A stretch of DNA of 64,000 bases from RGIG6375 sp964472725 (GCA_964472725.1 CAYYLZ010000007.1:3141-67140); one strand, 5' to 3'; positions 49,687-58,528 are shown, counted from the stretch's first letter. A program made the numbers and translations. The notes: generated from the sequence alone by a model not told the origin.

Positions 49687-50100
49687 ATGAAGCGCTCTAC
49701 CTTTTATCTGCTGTCCTTTACCTGGGGATTGCTGCTTTCCTTAGGGGGAGTTCTGCATTTTATCATACTTCTCATTTTGGGAAAGAAGCCCAAGCGTTTC
49801 GGACACTGCCTGCACTTCGAGGTGGGCAAAGACTGGGGCGGATTCAATTTCGGCTGGCTGATCATCACCTGCAAGGACCCCAGCCGTCACCTTTTGGAGC
49901 ACGAGCACGGACACGGCTATCAGAACATCATGCTGGGGCCGCTGATGCCCTTCGTAGTCTGTCTGCCCTCCAGCCTGCGCTACCACGCCCGCAACATTAT
50001 AAAAAAGCTGCGTCCCAAAACTCAGCTCAAGCCCTATGACAGTATATGGTTCGAGGGTTGGGCAACCAGCCTCGGCGAAAAATTCTGCCGCGATATATAA
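49687..50100 (+). CDS. Membrane protein with HEHGH motif
   Basis: 137 residues: N-terminal helix (FYLLSFTWGLLLSLGGVLHF), a soluble loop with HFEVGKDWGGFNFGWLIIT, then LLEHEHGHGYQNIMLGPLMP and a second hydrophobic stretch (FVVCLPSSLRY). The E-H-x-H-type cluster is like a metal site, but I know no characterised homologue. The start codon abuts the stop of the second MATE gene with no spacer, so translational coupling is likely and a role in the same export process is possible. Confidence 0.7.
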   Translation: MKRSTFYLLSFTWGLLLSLGGVLHFIILLILGKKPKRFGHCLHFEVGKDWGGFNFGWLIITCKDPSRHLLEHEHGHGYQNIMLGPLMPFVVCLPSSLRYHARNIIKKLRPKTQLKPYDSIWFEGWATSLGEKFCRDI

Positions 50101-50105
50101 AAAGC

Positions 50106-50140
50106 GACCTCCCTGCGTTTTGAACGCAGGGAGGTTTTGT
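50106..50140. terminator. Bidirectional terminator
   Basis: ACCTCCCTGCGTT / AACGCAGGGAGGT around TTG, then TTTTG; between convergent genes. Confidence 0.85.
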
Positions 50141-50151
50141 ATATGAAATGA

Positions 50152-52071
50152 TCAAATTCTGCCGATATTACGGGCAATGGTGAAGGCTTCCTGAGTGGCG
50201 CTGAAAATATTTCTCGGCTCAAAGCAGTCGCCCAGCTGATAGAACTCGGGGGCGCAATCGTGGAGGGCAATGGCCTCGTCCCAAAGAGGACGCTGACCGG
50301 TGGCGTAAATGACGGTATCCGCACCGTAAAGGGTATCGCCCGCACGGACGCCCTCGGCGGTTATCTCGTCTACTTTTACGTTTAGGTGCATTGCCATACC
50401 GCGTTTGGGCATCTCCTGCATGATGGCGAGAGTGTGCATATTGCCGGGATCTACGTTGGGGCCGCTCTGGGCTTCGAGAACTGTGACCTCACGTTCCATG
50501 CCCGCAAGGAACAGACCCAGCTCAATGCCTACAAGACCCGCGCCGAGAATTACGACCTTTTTGCCTACCTTTTCAGGCTCAACATAGGCTTCCTCCGCGC
50601 CCATTGCGTGCTCGATGCCCTTGATAGGAGGCACAGCGGGGCGCGCGCCAACGGCGGCGATAAGTACGTCTGCTCCCACGCTCTTTGCGTATTCGGGGGT
50701 CACTTCGGTATTGAGGCGAATTTCAACGCCGGCACGCTCGGTGAGCATGGCCTGACGCTCGAGATATGCGGCAAGATTTTTCTTGAACGGCACCTTATCC
50801 TCGCAGAGCAGCACGCCGCCCAGTCGGTCACTCTTCTCGCAGAGAATTACCTCGTGGCCACGCTTTGCGGCAGTGATAGCGGCCTGCATACCGCCGGGGC
50901 CGCCGCCTGCGACCAGAACCTTCTTCTTGTTCTCAACGGGCGGGGTCATTCTCACCAGCAGCTCACGGCCGATTTCCGGATTGATGGCGCACTGGAGTAT
51001 CTGATGGCGGCCGTTGCCCGCAAAGCAGGTGTTGCAGCGCAGGCACTTGTTTATCTCGTCCTCACGACCGGTGCGAGCCTTGATGGGGAAATCGGGGTCG
51101 GCAAGGCTCTGTCTGCCAAGCTGCACAACATCGGCAACGCCGGAGGCTATTATCTCTTCCATGTGGGCAGGGTCGGTAAACGCGCCGACGGTAGCCACGG
51201 GAGTTTTCACGTGCTTCTTTATTTCGCCTGCGAGGTAGGAGTTGCAGCCATCGGCGAGGAACATGGAGGGGTGGGTGATGCACATGGACTCCAGCACCTC
51301 ATGGTTGCCAGCAGAAACGTGGATAAGGTCAACCTTGCCGTCAAGAGCCTTGGCAAGCTCGATACCCTCGTCGATATCATAGCCGACGGAATTGCGCTCG
51401 CTGCCGCTCATGCGGAACTCGATGGGGAATTTAGGGCCGACTTCCTTGCGGATAGCGTCGATGACTGCCAAAGGCAGGCGCATACGGTTTTCAAGGCTGC
51501 CGCCCCACTTATCGGTGCGGGTATTTACCTTGGAGGACATGAACTGAGCCAGCAGCCAGCCGTGACCGCCGTGAATGGTGACCATGCCGAAGCCTGCCTG
51601 CTTTGCGCGGGCGGCGCACTTTGCGTACTGAGCCAGCACGCGCTCTATTTCGGCTTCGTCCATCTGACTAACGTGGCCGTACTGATTTTCCATCTCAACG
51701 GGGCCATACAGCGGAAAGCCCTTATCGTGACTTGCGTGGGCATACATACCCGCATGGGAAAGCTCTGCGGAAGCAATGCAGCCGTGGCGGGCTACGGAGC
51801 AGGCAACTGTAGAGAAACCGGGTAGAGAGTCGGGATCCTCCAGACGGAACAGAAAGCCGTAATGCTTGCCGCGCTCTTCGTCAACTATGCAGTCGCCTAC
51901 GCTGACGGACGCAAAACCGCCCATTGCCTTGCGCTCGTAATAAGCGGCTGTGTCGGCATTGGGGAAGCAGTCCTTGCCTACATTATAAAAGCCCTGAGGA
52001 GAGGCAAATATGCGGTTGCGGAACAGAGTGCCGCCCAGCTTCAGAGGCTCGAAAAGATGAGGATATTTCAT
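50152..52071 (-). CDS. NADH:flavin oxidoreductase / FAD-NAD(P) fusion (old yellow enzyme, 2,4-dienoyl-CoA reductase type)
   Basis: 639 residues. The N-terminal FMN TIM barrel (residues 1-340) has LKLGGTLFRNRIFASPQG, TIHGGHGWLLAQFMSSKVN and TRTDKWGGSLENRMRLP. Then a 4Fe-4S site (CLRCNTCFAGNGRHQILQC), then an FAD/NAD domain (KVLVAGGGPGGMQAAITAAK, KKVVILGAGLVGIELGLFLA). Same layout as enoate, dienoyl-CoA and bile-acid BaiCD/BaiH reductases, or trimethylamine dehydrogenase. Reduces an activated C=C, or demethylates an amine. ATG 52071 follows GGGAG; upstream codons are not coding-like. Single gene; substrate open. Confidence 0.9.
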   Translation of the reverse strand: MKYPHLFEPLKLGGTLFRNRIFASPQGFYNVGKDCFPNADTAAYYERKAMGGFASVSVGDCIVDEERGKHYGFLFRLEDPDSLPGFSTVACSVARHGCIASAELSHAGMYAHASHDKGFPLYGPVEMENQYGHVSQMDEAEIERVLAQYAKCAARAKQAGFGMVTIHGGHGWLLAQFMSSKVNTRTDKWGGSLENRMRLPLAVIDAIRKEVGPKFPIEFRMSGSERNSVGYDIDEGIELAKALDGKVDLIHVSAGNHEVLESMCITHPSMFLADGCNSYLAGEIKKHVKTPVATVGAFTDPAHMEEIIASGVADVVQLGRQSLADPDFPIKARTGREDEINKCLRCNTCFAGNGRHQILQCAINPEIGRELLVRMTPPVENKKKVLVAGGGPGGMQAAITAAKRGHEVILCEKSDRLGGVLLCEDKVPFKKNLAAYLERQAMLTERAGVEIRLNTEVTPEYAKSVGADVLIAAVGARPAVPPIKGIEHAMGAEEAYVEPEKVGKKVVILGAGLVGIELGLFLAGMEREVTVLEAQSGPNVDPGNMHTLAIMQEMPKRGMAMHLNVKVDEITAEGVRAGDTLYGADTVIYATGQRPLWDEAIALHDCAPEFYQLGDCFEPRNIFSATQEAFTIARNIGRI

Positions 52072-52214
52072 CGTAGTTTCTCCCTTCGTTTTATCGGTAT
52101 ACATATATAATACATTGCCGCCTAATCTTTCGCAAGCTTTTTTGCGTCGGGGGCTACCATTCGGCTTCACTTGGTGGTATATTAAAGAAAAAAAACGCAG
52201 CGAGGTACACTGCC

Positions 52215-53042
52215 ATGATGATTCAGGATATATTCCCCAGCATTTACGATAACACCTATACGCCTCTGCGCCCACCAACGCCCAATGACTATCTGCTTAT
52301 CTGCGACGGCCCCATGATAGTCAGCCGCACAGGTGACTCCCCCGCCCTGCCCGTCTTTTCCGACTTCAGCGGCGACGTTTCCGCGGCCTTTCCCCTTTTC
52401 GCCATCGACGACAGATATATCTATTACGCCGCCAAGGGTGAAATAGAGCCGCCCGTCGGCTTTGAGCCTCACCACGTTGGCGAGCTTATGCACGTTATGC
52501 CTTCTCCGCTCAACTTCGCCGCCGTCACGGCATTCCATCTCTCCGGTTGGTACGGCGACAACCGCTACTGCGGTCGATGCGGCAAGGAGATGGAGCGGGG
52601 CGCCACCGAGCGCAGCCTCGTCTGCCCCCACTGCAAGAACACCGTCTATCCCAAGATTTCCCCCGTTGTCATCGTCTGCGTCACCGACGGCGACCGTATG
52701 CTGCTGACTCATTACGCAGGCCGTGATTACACCAATTACGCCCTCATTGCAGGCTTCTGCGAGATCGGTGAGAGCCCCGAGGACAGCGTACGCCGGGAGG
52801 TAATGGAGGAAACGGGCATCAAGGTAAAGAATATCCGCTATTACGGCAGCCAGCCCTGGGGGCTTTCCTCCAGTATGCTCCTTGGTTTCTTCGCCGAGCT
52901 GGACGGCAGCGACGTCGTCACAGTTGACCGCACAGAGCTCAGCGACGCAAGCTGGTTCCATCGTGACGAAGTCCACCTTCCCGACGACCGCATCAGCTTG
53001 ACAAGGGATATGATTCTGCATTTTGTGAATAGCAAGGATTAA
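52215..53042 (+). CDS. nudC: NAD(+) diphosphatase (NudC)
   Basis: 275-residue Nudix hydrolase of the NudC type. A four-cysteine zinc ribbon (CGRCGKEMERG.. CPHCKNTVYP) precedes the Nudix domain, whose box reads GFCEIGESPEDSVRREVMEE then TGI. The NADH-pyrophosphatase tail motif appears as SQPWGLSSSM (Gly-Leu replacing the usual Pro-Phe). It cleaves NADH/NAD+ or de-NADs RNA. Start follows GAGGTACACTGCC. 27 nt precede an AT-rich phosphorylase gene. Confidence 0.92.
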   Translation: MMIQDIFPSIYDNTYTPLRPPTPNDYLLICDGPMIVSRTGDSPALPVFSDFSGDVSAAFPLFAIDDRYIYYAAKGEIEPPVGFEPHHVGELMHVMPSPLNFAAVTAFHLSGWYGDNRYCGRCGKEMERGATERSLVCPHCKNTVYPKISPVVIVCVTDGDRMLLTHYAGRDYTNYALIAGFCEIGESPEDSVRREVMEETGIKVKNIRYYGSQPWGLSSSMLLGFFAELDGSDVVTVDRTELSDASWFHRDEVHLPDDRISLTRDMILHFVNSKD

Positions 53043-53069
53043 ATGATATAAAAAACGAAGGGATCCCTT

Positions 53070-53894
53070 ATGACTCGTGATAGCTTTTTCCAGAGTATAA
53101 ATAGATTTGGTAATACAGCCGCAGAAGTTTGCCTCAATACCTTAGGTCTTTCTTTGGATAAAATTCAGAAAGATGTAGTCATATCCCCGGGCTGGTTTCC
53201 CGAGAAACTATATGCCTCAAACGAAATAGAAGAATTAGTACAATCCAGCCCACTATTCCAATATAAAATTTGGAATATAACCCACAATAACACAAGTTTT
53301 ACTTATGTCAAAACAGGCTTTGGTTCTTCTGTTGTAATGGATTTCATATTGCTATTGGGTATAACGGAAAAATGCGAAAGACTTGTTTTTCTAAGTTCTG
53401 TGGGTGCGCTATCCGACGAGTTTAACATAGGCGATATAGTAATCCCCCAATATGCTATCAGTGGTACGGGTGCAGAACGCTACTTGTCCCATAATCCTTT
53501 TGACGATTGTTTTTATTCAAAACACTATCCTCATCCCCTATTATTTAACAATCTCGTTGAAGCCACTAATGGTATCTGTCAAAAGCATAATATCCGGTGG
53601 CATTATGGCAAAACATTTTGTGTTGATACAATAGTCGCCCAATATAATCACCTTAACAGCATAATCAACGCAGGGTGCGATAGCATTGATATGGAAAGCT
53701 CAACTGCCTTTAACACATCAACTATGTTGGGTATACCCTGCGTTGCAATTTTAAATGTATCAGATAGCCCTAACCGCAAAAACAAATCTCTTATGCAAAA
53801 GCGTCAAAGAGGTGAAACCTTGCGCAGAAGATTTGTAACGAAAGAAATAATCCCTTTGATTATAGACCGTCTCTTTGGCACTACCGGCAGCTGA
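53070..53894 (+). CDS. Nucleoside phosphorylase family protein, AT-rich
   Basis: 274 residues of the PNP/UDP phosphorylase (MTA/SAH nucleosidase) fold. RLVFLSSVGALSDEFNIGDIVIP has the typical S-x-G-x-L loop, and SIDMESSTAFNTSTMLGIP is the ribose-binding M-E-S region. It acts on an unidentified nucleoside. Codon usage is much richer in A/T than in nudC just before it, and a MITE-like element follows, so horizontal gain is likely. ATG follows AAGGGATCCCTT. Confidence 0.82.
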   Translation: MTRDSFFQSINRFGNTAAEVCLNTLGLSLDKIQKDVVISPGWFPEKLYASNEIEELVQSSPLFQYKIWNITHNNTSFTYVKTGFGSSVVMDFILLLGITEKCERLVFLSSVGALSDEFNIGDIVIPQYAISGTGAERYLSHNPFDDCFYSKHYPHPLLFNNLVEATNGICQKHNIRWHYGKTFCVDTIVAQYNHLNSIINAGCDSIDMESSTAFNTSTMLGIPCVAILNVSDSPNRKNKSLMQKRQRGETLRRRFVTKEIIPLIIDRLFGTTGS

Positions 53895-53900
53895 CCGCAG

Positions 53901-54087
53901 GTCGCCCCCTTGTTAAAGGGGGCTGGCGGCAAAGCCGACTGGGGGATTCCTTTAAACTAATAAGTAAAAGTGAATAGTTAATAGGTGAATAAAAACTATA
54001 GTCCACTTCTTCACTTTTCACTATTACTTTTTACCTCAATCCGAATCCCTCCACCGCAAGCGGTCCCTCTCCCTTTAACAAGGTAGG
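53901..54087. repeat. MITE-like element with long imperfect inverted repeats
   Basis: Left end GCCCCCTTGTTAAAGGGGGC TGGCGGCAAAGCCGAC; right end has GAATCCCTCCACCGCAAGC then CCCTTTAACAAGG, the inverse. The interior (GTAAAAGTGAATAGT ... CACTTTTCACTATTAC) is also self-complementary, so the whole element folds. Same family type as 6245-6412. No coding content. The 53895-54167 gap holds this and a terminator. Confidence 0.65.
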
Positions 54088-54135
54088 AAACGGGTGCGCA
54101 CTTTTCTTTGTATCAGTGTAAAACATAGCTAACTA

Positions 54136-54166
54136 AAATGGACAGGTCTTTGACCTGTCCATTTTC
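54136..54166. terminator. Terminator of the third MATE gene
   Basis: AAAATGGACAGGTC / GACCTGTCCATTTT around TTT; just past the leftward MATE stop. Confidence 0.85.
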
Positions 54167-54167
54167 C

Positions 54168-55538
54168 TTATTTAATATTCGCAATACAGTTCTTCGATAC
54201 GTTCTTCATCAGGAATACGCCAACTACCAGTGCGGCGGCTTCCGCTATGGGGAAGGCCAGCCATACAAGGCTCTCCGCGTTTGCGAAAACAGTGAACAGC
54301 AGAGCCAGCGGCAGGTTTACCACGATAAGGCGCATCAGGGAAACCACCAGCGACTTAACGCCGCTGCCGAGCGCCTGAAAAATTCCCTGAAAGGCGATAT
54401 TGGCTCCCGCAAAGGCGTAGCCAAGAGTGACTATGCGTATAGCCTTTATGCACAGCGCCTGCGTTTCGCCGGAAATAGCGAACAGGCCGCAGACCGGACG
54501 GGCAAAAAGCTGCAGCACCAGCATACCCAAAAGCATAAGAAGCACGGTATAGAGCATTCCGTATTTTATGCCGTCATTGACGCGGCTGCGGCTGCCCATA
54601 CCGTAATTGAAAGCAATAATGGGTATCATGGCGTTATTCAGTCCGAATGCCGCAAAGAACACGAACTGCTGTATCTTATAATAAATACCGAAGGCGGTCA
54701 CAACGGCTGCGGAAACAAGGCCGAAGATGACGTTGATGCCGTAGGCCATTATGGACATAAGCGCCTGCATGACGATGGCGGGAGCGCCCACGGCGTAGAT
54801 GGCGCCGATGATTTCCTTACAAGGCTTTAAGTATTTCAGACTGCCGTCTATCTCCTTGTTCATTGTATAGTGGAAAACGAGGCCCATTGCCATTGTGACT
54901 ATCTGTCCAATGACAGTTGCCACGGCGGCGCCGGTGGCGCCCATGGCGGGCAGTCCCCACCAGCCGAAGATAAACGCCGGGTCAAGAATAATATTCAGTA
55001 CAGCGCCCACAAGCTGAGCTATGGTGGAAAGCATGGTCTTGCCCGTGCCCTGCAGCAGCTTTTCGACTATCATGGAGATGATAGCGCCAAAGGAGAGGGT
55101 CATGCACACGGTAAGATACTCCTTGCCCATCTCCAGCACCACCGTATCGGAGGTTTGGGAGCGGAGGTAAATATCCACGCCGAAAATGCCGAAGATAAGG
55201 AAAACAACATAGGTACAGATACCGATGAACAGTGCGTTGCCTGCGACTCGGCCTGCCTTTTCCCTGTTGCCCTCGCCCAGATAGCGGGAGAGAATGGAGT
55301 TGACGCCCACGCCGGTGCCTACGCCCACGGCTATCATAAGCATCTGCACCGGAAAAGCCAGCGTAAGGGCGTTCATGGCGCTGTCGCCCATTCCGGGTAT
55401 GGCGGCGACAAAATAGCTGTCCACTATATTATAGAAAGCCTGCACCATCATGGACAGTATCATGGGCAGGCCCATGGAAAGCATAAGCTTTTTTATGGGC
55501 GCAACGCCCATTTTGTTGAGTGACTGTTCTTTTTCCAT
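54168..55538 (-). CDS. MATE family efflux transporter (MepA-like)
   Basis: 456 residues, twelve helices, MepA-type: KKLMLSMGLPMILSMMVQAF then YNIVDSYFVAAI at the N-terminus, TLAFPVQMLMIAVGVGTGVG, and GLNNAMIPIIAFNYGMGSRSR. Distinct from the pair at 46787/48301. Exports cationic drugs or metabolites. No guanidine-type leader was recognised. Single-gene unit. Confidence 0.92.
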   Translation of the reverse strand: MEKEQSLNKMGVAPIKKLMLSMGLPMILSMMVQAFYNIVDSYFVAAIPGMGDSAMNALTLAFPVQMLMIAVGVGTGVGVNSILSRYLGEGNREKAGRVAGNALFIGICTYVVFLIFGIFGVDIYLRSQTSDTVVLEMGKEYLTVCMTLSFGAIISMIVEKLLQGTGKTMLSTIAQLVGAVLNIILDPAFIFGWWGLPAMGATGAAVATVIGQIVTMAMGLVFHYTMNKEIDGSLKYLKPCKEIIGAIYAVGAPAIVMQALMSIMAYGINVIFGLVSAAVVTAFGIYYKIQQFVFFAAFGLNNAMIPIIAFNYGMGSRSRVNDGIKYGMLYTVLLMLLGMLVLQLFARPVCGLFAISGETQALCIKAIRIVTLGYAFAGANIAFQGIFQALGSGVKSLVVSLMRLIVVNLPLALLFTVFANAESLVWLAFPIAEAAALVVGVFLMKNVSKNCIANIK

Positions 55539-55575
55539 TTTCGTTCTCCGTTTCTTGAAATTTGCACAAAAAAAG

Positions 55576-55609
55576 AGTGCGTAAATCCATTTACCTGGAT
55601 TTACGCACT
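55576..55609 (-). terminator. Terminator of the PAP2 gene
   Basis: AGTGCGTAAATCCA / TGGATTTACGCACT with TTTACC loop, followed on the minus strand by a run of seven T after CTC (55567-55574 reads A7). Confidence 0.85.
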
Positions 55610-55653
55610 TATGCTACTCGGTGATTATTATAATAACACATTTTCAAAAAATA

Positions 55654-56316
55654 TCAATCGGCGTTTTCACCTATTTTCCTCCGCCACGGCTTATATATAG
55701 TAAGAAAAATCACCGCAGCCAGTGGAATTGCCGTGAAAACGTCCAATATGGAATGCTGCTTCACAAGCACAGTGGACGCGCTTATGAGCGCCGCGAGAGC
55801 TATGGCCGCCGCTTTCACCCATTTGTTTTTCACCTTGGGTGACATACACCATGCCGCTGCGGCAGCGCAGGAGCCGAGCACGTGCATACTGGGCAGCACG
55901 TTTTGATTATCGTCCGCCTTATAAAGCCCCGACAGCATCACCGTAAATATATTGCTGTGTGTGAACTCCGTAGGGCGCAGATCCTGCCCGTTGGGGAAAA
56001 GCGCACAGAACAGCAGTGTCACGCCAAAGGCGATGCCGATAAAGCTCATATATCGCCGGAACCCGTCGTGATCCTTTATCAGCAGGAACAGACCTGTGCC
56101 GAACATGAATGGATACCACAGCACATAAGGCAGCACGAAGTACTCGCAGAAGGGTATTTTATCGTCCAGCGGGATATAGGATACCCAGTAGCTTTCCGAG
56201 CCGAACCGTTCCAGCAGGAAAAAGCAAATCAAAAATGCGGGCAGCACAAGAATGTACCACAGATATCCGTTTTCGGGTCGCCTTATATCCGGCAGCCGCT
56301 TCAACCAATTTTTCAT
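55654..56316 (-). CDS. PAP2 family phosphatase (membrane)
   Basis: 220 residues with six membrane helices. PAP2 motifs: a weak K-x6-RP version (KDHDGFRRY), PSMHVLGSC (motif 2), and SASTVLVKQHSILDVF (motif 3 with His and Asp). The inositol-phosphoceramide-synthase-like subgroup shares PSMH and the KQH tail. It probably dephosphorylates a lipid (phosphatidate or undecaprenyl-PP). GAGG precedes ATG by 6 nt. Confidence 0.85.
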   Translation of the reverse strand: MKNWLKRLPDIRRPENGYLWYILVLPAFLICFFLLERFGSESYWVSYIPLDDKIPFCEYFVLPYVLWYPFMFGTGLFLLIKDHDGFRRYMSFIGIAFGVTLLFCALFPNGQDLRPTEFTHSNIFTVMLSGLYKADDNQNVLPSMHVLGSCAAAAAWCMSPKVKNKWVKAAAIALAALISASTVLVKQHSILDVFTAIPLAAVIFLTIYKPWRRKIGENAD

Positions 56317-56501
56317 TAAGCGCCTCTTTTATGCAAAACAACCAAAAAACAATCGCCGAACATTTGTTCCGCTTTATCTATCGAACAAAAATTCGCAAAC
56401 CGCTCAAAAAGTACTTTTTTTTGGACACAAAAAGGTTTATACTGCAAGCAGAAAACGAAAAGCAATGCGCGCAAGCGCTCACACTGAAAGGAGTTTTCAA
56501 C

Positions 56502-56603
56502 ATGCGTAAAACCAAGTCTGCTATTATGGGATATCTCAAGGTCATCAGCTTCATCGTTCTCATCGGCATGGCTGAGCCCGTCGCTTCCCTGCTTATAAGA
56601 TAA
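56502..56603 (+). CDS. 33-residue hydrophobic peptide
   Basis: MRKTKSAIMGYLKVISFIVL followed by IGMAEPVASLLIR. AAAGGAG lies 8 nt before ATG, an excellent site, and the peptide has a basic N-terminus and one membrane helix. Possible type I toxin-like or regulatory small membrane protein; no antisense partner was identified. It lies alone between PAP2 (divergent, 185 bp away) and the convergent aldo/keto reductase. The coding call rests on the ribosome binding site and composition. Confidence 0.45.
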   Translation: MRKTKSAIMGYLKVISFIVLIGMAEPVASLLIR

Positions 56604-56619
56604 GCGCTTTTTGTGAATT

Positions 56620-57639
56620 TTATTTCAACGCGGCAGTAAATTCTTCGAAATCTTCAAGATTTTTCTTCAGCAGCGCGGGAGTGTCCAGCGAATAGGGACA
56701 CTTTGACTTGCACTGGCCGCACTCCAGGCATTCCTTTATCTTCGCCATCTTTTCGTGCCATGCGGAAGTTGTGTACTCCCGAACAGGCGCGCGGCGCAGC
56801 ATAAGGGACATGCGGGCGCAGTTATTTATCTCGATGCCGGCCGGACAGGGCATGCAGTAGCCGCACCCACGGCAGAAGTCACCCGCCAGCTCCGCCTTGT
56901 CGTGCTCGATAAGTTCCTGCAGCTCGCCGGAAAGCTGAGGAGCGTTATCCTGATAGGACAGGAACTCGTCCAGCTCACGCTCACGCTGAATGCCCCAAAT
57001 GGGCAGCACATTGTCATACTGAGCCATATACGCGTAGGCTGCGGCAGAATTGGTGATAAGGCCGCCGGAAAGCGCCTTCATGGCGATGAAGCCTACGTTT
57101 TTCTCCCTGCACTTTTCCACAAGTGCTACTTCCCTTTCCGAGGCAAGATAGGAGAAGGGGAACTGCAGCGTGTCATAAAGGCCGCTGTCCACCGCCTGCT
57201 CCGCAAGGGCTATTCTGTGGTTGGTGATACCGATGAAGCGTATCTTCCCCTGCTTCTTTGCCTCCAGCATGGCTTCGTAGAGGCCCGTTCCGTCACCGGG
57301 CATGGGTACAAAAGAGGGATTATGGAACTGATATATGTCCACATGGTCTGTTCTGAGATTGGCAAGGCTGGTTTCAAGATCCTTCCAGAAGTCCTCGGCG
57401 TTCTGTGCGCCGGTCTTGGTGGCGATGATAATGCGGTCGCGGATATGCTCAAAGGCCGCGCCCAGCTTTACCTCACTGTCGGTGTAATAGCGGGCGGTAT
57501 CGAAAAAGTCCACGCCGTTATAAAAGGCCTTCTGCAGAAGATAGGCTGCCTCACTTACGCTCACTCGCTGCACGGGCAGCGCACCGAAGCCATTGGCGTT
57601 CACGTTTATTCCGGTTCTTCCAAGTGTTATTCTTCGCAT
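56620..57639 (-). CDS. Aldo/keto reductase with C-terminal ferredoxin domain
   Basis: 339 residues. AKR barrel at 1-260: ITLGRTGINVNANGFGALPV, the catalytic Asp/Tyr in FDTARYYTDSE, Lys in IATKTG, and HVDIYQFHNPS. The C-terminal domain has two cysteine clusters, CRGCGYCMPCPAGI and CLECGQCKSKCPY, as in 4Fe-4S-carrying AKRs of anaerobes. Oxidoreductase of unknown substrate that may couple to ferredoxin. ATG 57639 follows GGAGGATTATT. The leader upstream (57640-57772) is a second copy of the RNA motif at 18347. Confidence 0.9.
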   Translation of the reverse strand: MRRITLGRTGINVNANGFGALPVQRVSVSEAAYLLQKAFYNGVDFFDTARYYTDSEVKLGAAFEHIRDRIIIATKTGAQNAEDFWKDLETSLANLRTDHVDIYQFHNPSFVPMPGDGTGLYEAMLEAKKQGKIRFIGITNHRIALAEQAVDSGLYDTLQFPFSYLASEREVALVEKCREKNVGFIAMKALSGGLITNSAAAYAYMAQYDNVLPIWGIQRERELDEFLSYQDNAPQLSGELQELIEHDKAELAGDFCRGCGYCMPCPAGIEINNCARMSLMLRRAPVREYTTSAWHEKMAKIKECLECGQCKSKCPYSLDTPALLKKNLEDFEEFTAALK

Positions 57640-57772
57640 AATAATCCTCCATGCGGCTCTGCCGCGCAAGTAGTAATCAAAATCCTCACATTTGGCCATC
57701 ATCGCCGGTTGTCCAAAGGACGAGGCGATGGGCATTAAATCATATTAGTGTGATCTTCACACTAATCCTCCT
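57640..57772 (-). promoter_or_regulatory. Structured leader RNA, copy 2 (candidate riboswitch)
   Basis: Minus strand: AGGAGGAT, hairpin TTAGTGTGA/TCACACTAA (57765-57745), then stem CATCGCC/GGCGATG (57733-57695) enclosing UCG, UCC-UUU-GGA and the loop CAACC, with outer GCC/GGC, then hairpin GCGGC/GCCGC right before ATGGAGGATT. Relative to copy 1 the stem bases differ but pairing is kept, and the loop bases CAACC are the same. It has no anti-Shine-Dalgarno like that in copy 1. Confidence 0.55.
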
Positions 57773-57888
57773 GAAATGTTTATTTTCTATAATCATAGCA
57801 GTATATTCCCCGTTTCGCAATAAAAAGCTGGAAATTGCAGTCTCGCGGGTATACAATCAGCTTATACAACATTCAAAGGAGAGTCCCC

Positions 57889-58470
57889 ATGAAAGAAACC
57901 ATCAACCGCGCCGAGGCGCTGGCACTTCTCAAAAAATATAACAGCGAGGCCTTTCACCTCCAGCACGCCTACACCGTCGAGGGTGTAATGCGCTGGTTCG
58001 CCGCTCAGTTGGGCTACGGCGAGGACGCCGACTTTTGGGCAACCGTAGGTCTGCTGCACGATATAGATTACGAGCTTTATCCCGACGAGCACTGTCAGAG
58101 GGCTCCCGATATGCTCCGGGAGGACGGCTGCTCCGAGGAATTTATCCACGCCGTCTGTTCCCACGGCTACGGCATCTGCTGCGACGTTGAGCCTGAGCAT
58201 GAAATGGAAAAGGTGCTTTTCGCCTGCGATGAGCTTACCGGCCTTATCGGCGCGGCGGCTCGCATGCGCCCCTCCAGGAGCTGCAAGGACATGGAGCTTT
58301 CCAGCCTCAAGAAGAAATACAAGGACAAGAAGTTTGCCGCCGGCTGCTCCCGCGACATTATTTCGCAGGGTGCGGAGCGCCTCGGTTGGGAGCTTGACCG
58401 CCTGCTGGGCGACACTCTCGAAGCCATGAAGAGCTGTGAGGACGAGGTTGCCGCCGCCATGGAGGCTTAA
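57889..58470 (+). CDS. HD domain hydrolase-like protein
   Basis: 193 residues. H..HD..D metal motif in FHLQHAYTVEGVMRWFA and WATVGLLHDIDYELYPDEH, with HAVCSHGYGICCDVEPEHEM and ACDELTGLIGAAARMRPS following. HD proteins of this small type are phosphohydrolases of nucleotides or unknown phosphates. ATG 57889 follows AAAGGAGAGTCCCC. Ended by a terminator at 58491. Confidence 0.87.
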   Translation: MKETINRAEALALLKKYNSEAFHLQHAYTVEGVMRWFAAQLGYGEDADFWATVGLLHDIDYELYPDEHCQRAPDMLREDGCSEEFIHAVCSHGYGICCDVEPEHEMEKVLFACDELTGLIGAAARMRPSRSCKDMELSSLKKKYKDKKFAAGCSRDIISQGAERLGWELDRLLGDTLEAMKSCEDEVAAAMEA

Positions 58471-58490
58471 TTCAGCATAAATTACCACCC

Positions 58491-58528
58491 GCCTGTATCT
58501 GTTGCACCCAACAGATACAGGCTTTTTT
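58491..58528 (+). terminator. Terminator after HD domain gene
   Basis: GCCTGTATCTGTTG / CAACAGATACAGGC around CACC, then TTTTTT. Confidence 0.9.
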
